Origin: Bacteroidales bacterium UBA6360
GTDB lineage: Bacteria; Bacteroidota; Bacteroidia; Bacteroidales; UBA932
Length of the DNA: 10,041 bases
NCBI GenBank assembly: GCA_002440085.1
Contig: DJRM01000038.1
Location: 14,612-24,652 of the forward strand
Direction of reading: 5' to 3'
In this document: piece after piece, positions 6,467-10,041 of the stretch
How positions within the stretch are numbered: position 1 is the first letter of the stretch
How the letters are laid out: the number at the start of each line of letters is the position of its first letter
The notes under the pieces: generated by a model
The model's input: only the letters and a program-made list of their open reading frames with translations
The model's database searches: none
Told to the model about the DNA's origin: nothing
Position numbers and translations under genes: made by a program

Positions 6467-8023
6467 ATGTTTAAAGGACAACCAAAAGGACTTTTCGCCC
6501 TCGCCCTTGCCAACACCGGAGAGCGTTTCGGCTACTACACGATGCTGGCGATTCTCACCCTGCTGATGCAGGCCCGCTTCGGATGGAGCGAGGCCGCGGC
6601 CGGTCAGGTCTATGCGATCTTCCTCGCCGGAGTTTATTTCATGCCTCTTGTCGGAGGTATTCTTGCCGATAAGATTGGCTACGGCAAATGCGTGACGATC
6701 GGTATCGCCGTGATGTTTCTCGGCTATCTGTCGCTTTCCCTCCCTGTCGGCAACGGACTTGCCGCCAAACTTGTGATGTTCGGGGGGCTTGCGCTGGTCG
6801 CTGTCGGAACCGGTCTCTTCAAGGGGAATCTGCAGGTTCTCGTCGGCAATCTCTACGATGACCCGAAATATGCCTCGAAGCGAGACGCCGCATTCAGTCT
6901 TTTCTACATGGCCATCAATATCGGCGCTATGTTCGCCCCGTCAATGGCAAGGAAAATCACCGAAGTCGTGCTCGCAAAGCATGGCTTTGTCTATGACGCA
7001 GCCTGCCAGGACCCGGCATATCTTTCCGCACTTTCCGACGCGTACGGTCTCAGTTTCGGCGTGGCCTGCGTGTCGCTCATTCTTTCGGTGGTGATTTACT
7101 ACTCATGCCGCAGCTGGTTCAGGCATGCCGATGTGACGGCAAAGCAGAGCAAGGCCACGGCCGCTCCTGTCGAGGAACTCACTCCGAAGCAGACGAAAGA
7201 CCGCCTTGTGGCTCTGTTCCTTGTGTTCGCCGTCGTGATTTTCTTCTGGATGGCATTCCACCAGAATGGTTCGGCGCTCACGTTTTTCGCGAAGAAATAT
7301 ACTGACCTCACCGTCACGGGACCTATGAGGCTGTGGTTCAACATCTGGATTCTTGCCCTCATCGCAGTTTCCGTGTACACGGCGTTCGGTGTCTTCCAGT
7401 CAGAGACTAAGAAAGGAAAAATCATCTCCGGATTTTCGACCTTCGTGCTCTGGCTCGGTGCGGTTCTGCTCTATTTCTACAACACCCCGAACCCTCTGCT
7501 TGCACAGCCGTCGGACTTCCAGCAGTTCAACCCGTTCTTCGTGGTTGCCCTGACTCCGGTGTCGATGGCAATCTTCGGCGCACTTGCCGCAAAGGGAAAG
7601 GAACCGTCTGCTCCGAAGAAAATTGCCTTCGGAATGCTTGTGGCCGCTCTCGGCTTTGTCATCATCACGCTTGCTTCGTTCGGTCTCACCTCTCCGATGG
7701 ATCTCGGCGAGGGGGAAACTCAAAGCATACTCAGTCCGGGCTGGCTCATTTCGACCTATCTCACCCTCACATTCGCCGAACTGCTTCTTTCCCCGATGGG
7801 AATCTCGTTCGTGTCGAAGGTTGCCCCTCCTAAATATAAGGGCGCGATGATGGGCTGCTGGTTTGCCGCTACTGCAATCGGAAACTATCTCAGCTCCATT
7901 CCTTCCATGCTTTGGAACAAGATTCCTCTGATGTACAACTGGGGCATACTCATCGGTCTTTGCCTCATCGCGGCACTCATTATGTTTGCGCTGATGAAGA
8001 AGATCGAGGCAGCAACAAAATAA
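6467..8023 (+). CDS. POT/PTR-family proton-coupled di/tripeptide transporter
   Basis: Inner-membrane MFS symporter of 518 aa, in the normal POT size range, importing di- and tripeptides with protons. Visible signatures are GERFGYYTM in TM1 (18-26), MFS motif A-like GGILADKIGYGK (63-74), GTGLFKGN (114-121) and FYMAINIGAMFAP (146-158), the PTR2 family pattern. Many further hydrophobic segments follow, with a TM10-like FAELLLSPMG segment. The proton-coupling ExxER motif reads NTGER (16-20), so its first acidic residue is replaced by Asn. A hydrophilic stretch after FYMAINIG (about 160-195) is a probable periplasmic or cytoplasmic loop. The upstream AAAGAAAG is at most a poor SD. No promoter box is seen in the 58-nt gap after pepD, so the two are probably co-transcribed. 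No terminator is seen before the rpsF promoter, which begins 2 nt past the stop. Confidence 0.94.
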   Translation: MFKGQPKGLFALALANTGERFGYYTMLAILTLLMQARFGWSEAAAGQVYAIFLAGVYFMPLVGGILADKIGYGKCVTIGIAVMFLGYLSLSLPVGNGLAAKLVMFGGLALVAVGTGLFKGNLQVLVGNLYDDPKYASKRDAAFSLFYMAINIGAMFAPSMARKITEVVLAKHGFVYDAACQDPAYLSALSDAYGLSFGVACVSLILSVVIYYSCRSWFRHADVTAKQSKATAAPVEELTPKQTKDRLVALFLVFAVVIFFWMAFHQNGSALTFFAKKYTDLTVTGPMRLWFNIWILALIAVSVYTAFGVFQSETKKGKIISGFSTFVLWLGAVLLYFYNTPNPLLAQPSDFQQFNPFFVVALTPVSMAIFGALAAKGKEPSAPKKIAFGMLVAALGFVIITLASFGLTSPMDLGEGETQSILSPGWLISTYLTLTFAELLLSPMGISFVSKVAPPKYKGAMMGCWFAATAIGNYLSSIPSMLWNKIPLMYNWGILIGLCLIAALIMFALMKKIEAATK

Positions 8024-8024
8024 A

Positions 8025-8056
8025 TTTGCTGAAATAAATATAAAATTGTAATTTTG
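8025..8056 (+). promoter_or_regulatory. Promoter of the rpsF-rpsR-rplI operon
   Basis: The -33 box TTTG (8025-8028) is followed by 20 nt and then the -7 box TAATTTTG (8049-8056), an excellent match to the Bacteroidota sigma factor consensus. The spacer is very AT-rich. The transcription start should fall near 8061-8063, giving a leader of about 75 nt. Confidence 0.8.
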
Positions 8057-8060
8057 CAGC

Positions 8061-8100
8061 CCATTTGTGGGGAATCGCACCTACTGGCGACCCACGATGG
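8061..8100 (+). promoter_or_regulatory. Structured rpsF leader, candidate S6:S18 autoregulatory element
   Basis: The leader can fold into one bulged hairpin. CCAT (8061-8064) pairs with ATGG (8097-8100), GTGGG (8067-8071) with CCCAC (8091-8095), and TCGC (8075-8078) with GCGA (8087-8090). A GAA bulge lies on the 5' side and the loop is ACCTACTG. rpsF leaders in many bacteria carry an RNA that binds the S6:S18 complex and represses translation. That this hairpin is that element is an inference from position and fold only. Confidence 0.5.
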
Positions 8101-8137
8101 ACTGCAATTTATTTATAAACATTTAGTTACAAACAAA

Positions 8138-8485
8138 ATGATCAAACAGTACGAAACCGTTTTCATTGCAACTCCCGTTTTGTCTGATGTTCAGATGAAG
8201 GAAGCGGTTGCCAAGTACACCGGATTCATCAAAGAGAATGGTGGTGAAATCGTGTACGAAGAGGACTGGGGTCTCCGTCAGCTGGCTTATCCTATCCAGA
8301 AGAGAACCTCGGGATTCTATTATCTCATTGAATTCAAGGCAGAGCCTTCGCTGATCGCCGACCTTGAGACACAGTATCGCCGCGATGAACGCGTCATCCG
8401 CTTCCTCACATTCGCTATGGACAAGCACGCAGTTGCTTACGCGGAGAAGAGAAGGGCAAACAAGGCAGCTAAAAAGGAGGAGTAA
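8138..8485 (+). CDS. rpsF: 30S ribosomal protein bS6
   Basis: Small-subunit protein of 115 aa that binds 16S rRNA together with bS18 at the platform. The sequence opens with MIKQYETVFIATPVLS and carries GLRQLAYPIQKRTSGFYYLIEF and RRDERVIRFLTFAMDKH, all typical of bS6, with a short Lys/Glu-rich tail. The start at 8138 is chosen over the open extension to 8054, which overlaps the promoter. There is no SD; the ATG follows the AT-rich TACAAACAAA, as is common for highly expressed Bacteroidota genes. It is the first gene of the operon with rpsR, 3 nt downstream. Confidence 0.97.
   Translation: MIKQYETVFIATPVLSDVQMKEAVAKYTGFIKENGGEIVYEEDWGLRQLAYPIQKRTSGFYYLIEFKAEPSLIADLETQYRRDERVIRFLTFAMDKHAVAYAEKRRANKAAKKEE
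8475..8480 (+). promoter_or_regulatory. Strong Shine-Dalgarno site for rpsR
   Basis: AGGAGG, within AAGGAGGAG at the very end of rpsF, lies 8 nt before the rpsR ATG. Bacteroidota usually do not rely on such sites, and rpsF itself has none. Confidence 0.75.
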
Positions 8486-8488
8486 ACT

Positions 8489-8755
8489 ATGGCACAGAAC
8501 AATGAAATCCGTTATCTTAACCCTCCTACAGTAGAGGTAAGAAAGAAGAAGTACTGCCGTTTCAAGAAGGCAGGCATCAAGTATGTTGACTACAAGGACG
8601 CTGAATTCCTCAAGAAGTTCCTCAACGAACAGGGTAAGATTCTCCCTCGCCGCATCACCGGTACTTCACTCAAGTTCCAGAGGAAGGTTGCCCAGGCAGT
8701 GAAGCGTGCGCGTCACCTCGCACTTCTCCCATACGTTACGGATCTTATGAAATAA
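8489..8755 (+). CDS. rpsR: 30S ribosomal protein bS18
   Basis: Small-subunit platform protein of 88 aa, partner of bS6. Recognisable parts are KKKYCRFKKAGIKYVDYKD, FLNEQGKILPRRITGTSLKFQRKVAQAVKRARHLALLPY, the highly conserved RRITGTS and the basic helix that contacts rRNA. In the Bacteroidota ribosome, bS18 with bS6 and bS21 forms the pocket that holds the 16S 3' tail and hides the anti-SD (established for this phylum). The start at 8489 is fixed by AGGAGG 8 nt upstream; only 3 nt separate it from the rpsF stop, which suggests translational coupling. It is followed by rplI after 15 nt. Confidence 0.97.
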   Translation: MAQNNEIRYLNPPTVEVRKKKYCRFKKAGIKYVDYKDAEFLKKFLNEQGKILPRRITGTSLKFQRKVAQAVKRARHLALLPYVTDLMK

Positions 8756-8756
8756 T

Positions 8757-8762
8757 AGGAGG
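8757..8762 (+). promoter_or_regulatory. Strong Shine-Dalgarno site for rplI
   Basis: AGGAGG in the 15-nt gap between rpsR and rplI lies 8 nt before the rplI ATG, with the same motif and spacing as for rpsR. Confidence 0.7.
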
Positions 8763-8770
8763 ACAGCTAT

Positions 8771-9217
8771 ATGGAAATTATCTTGAAGAAGGATGTGGCC
8801 AACCTCGGTCACGCTGACGACATCGTCAATGTAAAGACAGGATATGCTGTCAACTACCTTATTCCTCAGGGATACGCTACTCTCGCCACCGCGTCTGCAA
8901 AGAAGGTTCATGCTGAGAATCTCCGCCAGAGGGCTCACAAGGAGGCTAAGTTCCGCGCTGACGCGGAGGCTCTTGCAGCCAAGCTTGCTGAGGTTGTCGT
9001 GAAGGTCGCTGCAAAGGTGAGCGAGTCCGGCAAGATTTACGGCTCCGTGACTACAGCCCAGATTGCCGATGCTCTCGTTGCACAGGGCATCAATGTGGAC
9101 AAGAAGGACATCACGATTGTTGATGCAGTGAAGGAACTCGGATTCTACGAGGCAACGGTGAAGTGCTACAAGGACATCAAGGGCACTGTCAAGTTTGAAG
9201 TTGTTCAGGGCGAATAA
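8771..9217 (+). CDS. rplI: 50S ribosomal protein bL9
   Basis: Large-subunit protein of 148 aa, the usual bL9 length. The N-terminal domain shows MEIILKKDVANLGHADDIVNVKTGYAVNYLIPQGYA with the GYAxNYLIP signature. A long Ala/Lys/Glu-rich connecting helix follows (about residues 42-75), then the C-terminal domain with SGKIYGSVTTAQIADAL and GINVDKKDI. The start is fixed by AGGAGG at 8757-8762. It is the last gene of the rpsF operon. The stop codon overlaps the start of a dispersed repeat, and the transcript probably ends at the terminator around 9390. Confidence 0.97.
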   Translation: MEIILKKDVANLGHADDIVNVKTGYAVNYLIPQGYATLATASAKKVHAENLRQRAHKEAKFRADAEALAAKLAEVVVKVAAKVSESGKIYGSVTTAQIADALVAQGINVDKKDITIVDAVKELGFYEATVKCYKDIKGTVKFEVVQGE

Positions 9218-9252
9218 AAGGTTGTCTGCTGCGTTGGATGTCTTGTCAAAAT
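9211..9252 (+). repeat. Dispersed 3'-end repeat, copy 2 (downstream of rplI)
   Basis: Ungapped match of 33 of 42 bases to the minus strand of 1-42, with the exact core GCGTTGGATGTCTTG at 9231-9245. It overlaps the rplI stop codon and continues into untranslated sequence. It is the complete side of the repeat in this window, so the element may extend rightwards towards about 9350, but the other copy is cut and its extent cannot be measured here. Confidence 0.6.
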
Positions 9253-9366
9253 CCTCACAACCATCAGGTTGCTGCTGTATTTGACTTCACCATCCGCCTT
9301 GCATCCATTCCTTTTCTTCATCCCTTCACTCCAAGCAGTTTGATGATGCTTGATAAATAGTGATTC
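9253..9366 (+). other. Non-coding 3' region of the rpsF operon
   Basis: This forms part of the 303-bp gene-free stretch between rplI and rplS. It contains a short hairpin CAACC-ATCA-GGTTG (9258-9271) and a pyrimidine-rich, T/C-biased segment (about 9281-9335). TGGATG (9235-9240) could pair with CATCCA (9302-9307), and AAAAGG (9216-9221) with CCTTTT (9310-9315), allowing a long imperfect fold. No convincing ORF is seen. A 3' UTR or processed RNA role is possible. Confidence 0.35.
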
Positions 9367-9395
9367 AGAGACCGGTTTATCCCGGTCTCTTTTTT
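9367..9395 (+). terminator. Intrinsic terminator of the rpsF-rpsR-rplI operon
   Basis: AGAGACCGG (9367-9375) pairs perfectly with CCGGTCTCT (9382-9390) across the 6-nt loop TTTATC, and is followed by a run of T to 9395. This is a textbook rho-independent terminator about 150 nt after rplI. Confidence 0.92.
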
Positions 9396-9417
9396 GTTTG
9401 AAAAAAGTTGAAAAAGA

Positions 9418-9448
9418 TTTGCTGTTTTAGATTTTATTCGTACCTTTG
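9418..9448 (+). promoter_or_regulatory. Promoter of rplS (and tRNA-Arg)
   Basis: TTTG (9418-9421), exactly 19 nt, then TACCTTTG (9441-9448) is a near-ideal Bacteroidota housekeeping promoter. Transcription should begin near 9453-9455, leaving a leader of about 67 nt. Confidence 0.88.
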
Positions 9449-9452
9449 CAGT

Positions 9453-9503
9453 CCCAAAAACAAAAGCAACCTCTTAGGGTCTTGGGTAATTCCTTAATGT
9501 TGC
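9453..9503 (+). promoter_or_regulatory. Possible structured rplS leader
   Basis: CCCAA (9453-9457) can pair with TTGGG (9482-9486), and GCAAC (9466-9470) with GTTGC (9499-9503). The two pairings cross, so they would be mutually exclusive or form a pseudoknot. bL19 leaders are known autoregulatory elements in some other bacterial groups. Here the evidence is pairing potential only. Confidence 0.3.
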
Positions 9504-9520
9504 CACAAAAACTTATTGAA

Positions 9521-9898
9521 ATGGATTTTATTAAGGTTGTCAATGATGCTTTCGCAAATGAGAAAGTTGCATCATACCCGAAGTTTAAGGCAGGTGACAC
9601 AGTGACTGTCACTTACCGTATCAAGGAGGGAGACAAGGAAAGGCTTCAGAAGTTCAGAGGCGTAATCATCCAGATTAAGGGTGCTTCACCTGCAACTAAG
9701 ACGTTCACCATCCGCAAGATTTCAAACGGAATCGGTGTTGAGAGAATCTTCCCGTTCCAGTCACCGTTCATCGAGTCAATCGAGGTTAACAAGGTAGGTA
9801 AAGTTCGTCGTGCGCGCATCTTCTACCTCCGTGAACTTTCAGGAAAGAAGGCTCGTATCAAGGAGAAGAAGCTTGCTCTTGTAAAGAACGAAGAGTAG
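9521..9898 (+). CDS. rplS: 50S ribosomal protein bL19
   Basis: Large-subunit protein of 125 aa, close to the usual 115-120, located at the 30S-50S interface. Typical stretches are FKAGDTVTVTYRIKEGDKERLQ, FRGVIIQIKG, TFTIRKISNGIGVERIFPFQSP and the basic C-terminal segment VRRARIFYLRELSGKKARIKEK. The start at 9521 (MDFIKVVNDAFA) matches the family; the frame is open back to 9446, but that part lies over the promoter and leader. There is no SD, only A-rich sequence before the ATG. In many bacteria rplS follows rpsP-rimM-trmD; here it has its own promoter and is followed by tRNA-Arg after 12 nt. Confidence 0.97.
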   Translation: MDFIKVVNDAFANEKVASYPKFKAGDTVTVTYRIKEGDKERLQKFRGVIIQIKGASPATKTFTIRKISNGIGVERIFPFQSPFIESIEVNKVGKVRRARIFYLRELSGKKARIKEKKLALVKNEE

Positions 9899-9910
9899 CA
9901 TAATAAACGA

Positions 9911-9984
9911 GGCCCGCTAGCTCAACTGAATAGAGCATTTGACTACGGATCAAAAGGTTACAGGTTTGAATCCTGTGCGGGTCA
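9911..9984 (+). tRNA. tRNA-Arg (anticodon ACG)
   Basis: A 74-nt cloverleaf folds well. Acceptor GGCCCGC (9911-9917) pairs with GCGGGTC (9977-9983) with one G-U and discriminator A9984; D-stem GCTC/GAGC; anticodon stem TTTGA/TCAAA with loop CTACGGA; T-stem ACAGG/CCTGT. Anticodon ACG (9945-9947) reads CGN arginine codons after deamination of A34 to inosine. CCA is not encoded; CGA follows. Unusually, position 19 in the D-loop is A (9929) and position 56 in the T-loop is T (9967), replacing the nearly invariant G19-C56 tertiary pair with A-U. A15 and U48 are compatible with a Levitt pair. It lies 12 nt after rplS with no promoter box between, so it is probably cut from the rplS transcript. Confidence 0.93.
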
Positions 9985-9994
9985 CGATTTGAGG

Positions 9995-10026
9995 AAGTCC
10001 TCGCAAACGAAAGTTTGCGGGGACTT
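9995..10026 (+). terminator. Long GAAA-capped hairpin after tRNA-Arg
   Basis: Bases 9995-10008 pair with 10013-10026 over 14 bp, including one G-U wobble, closed by a GAAA tetraloop (10009-10012). Only CTTTAAGTT follows, not a true T-run, so it may be a weak terminator, an RNA-stabilising 3' hairpin or a processing structure. It most probably bounds the rplS-tRNA transcript. Confidence 0.5.
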
Positions 10027-10035
10027 TAAGTTAAG

Positions 10036-10041
10036 AAGGAG
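10036..10041 (+). promoter_or_regulatory. Possible Shine-Dalgarno site of the next gene
   Basis: AAGGAG ends the window. A start codon a few bases beyond the edge is expected if this is real; the gene itself is not visible. Confidence 0.3.

Noticed and set aside
8054..8137. N-terminal extension of bS6
   Set aside because: It begins inside the -7 box and covers the structured leader; bS6 proteins start at MIKQYETVF.
9211..9366. Insertion sequence remnant or CRISPR array
   Set aside because: There is no transposase fragment, no clear terminal inverted repeats with target duplication, and no regularly spaced repeats; only one copy of the repeat is present here.
9446..9520. N-terminal extension of bL19
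   Set aside because: It begins within the promoter -7 box; the known start of bL19 corresponds to 9521.
9911..9984. Reading the tRNA as a pseudogene because of altered elbow bases
   Set aside because: All stems pair, the anticodon loop is normal, and the two unusual elbow bases compensate each other.

Overview
The window looks like chromosomal core sequence of a moderately GC-rich member of the Bacteroidota, probably order Bacteroidales. Supporting signs are promoters of the phylum-specific TTTG / TAnnTTTG type, weak or absent Shine-Dalgarno (SD) sites at promoter-proximal genes, families found mainly in this phylum (DUF4831, TIGR02757/DUF2400), and the rpsF-rpsR-rplI gene order. No phage, insertion sequence, CRISPR array or defence island is visible. 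This is from reading the sequence; no database search was run.

Left part (1-3011, minus strand): an apparent three-gene operon reading leftwards. It runs from a TIGR02757/DUF2400 protein, through a zeta-toxin-like P-loop kinase with no visible antitoxin, to a TldD-type metalloprotease subunit. The last two genes have clear SD sites. Just past tldD, at the window edge, is one copy of a short repeat that recurs after rplI.

Middle part (3012-8023, plus strand): a 96-bp divergent region carries candidate promoters for both directions. Reading rightwards are an LpxL/HtrB-like acyltransferase, a secreted DUF4831 protein, the M20 aminoacyl-histidine dipeptidase PepD and a POT-family peptide/proton symporter. 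The last two form a simple pathway: import of di- and tripeptides followed by cytosolic cleavage.

Right part (8024-10041, plus strand): a good promoter and a structured leader precede rpsF-rpsR-rplI (bS6, bS18, bL9). A 3' region with the repeat and a strong intrinsic terminator follow. A near-perfect promoter (TTTG-N19-TACCTTTG) then drives rplS (bL19), and tRNA-Arg(ACG) lies 12 nt behind it. A 14-bp GAAA-capped hairpin and the probable SD of the next gene close the window.

The main surprises are small in scale. The tRNA carries A19 and U56 in place of the nearly universal G19-C56 tertiary pair. SD sites fall only at operon-internal starts, including rpsR, whose product belongs to the pocket that hides the anti-SD in this phylum. 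The acyltransferase transcript is probably almost leaderless. A dispersed 3'-end repeat is present in two copies. I do not see a whole new multi-gene system.
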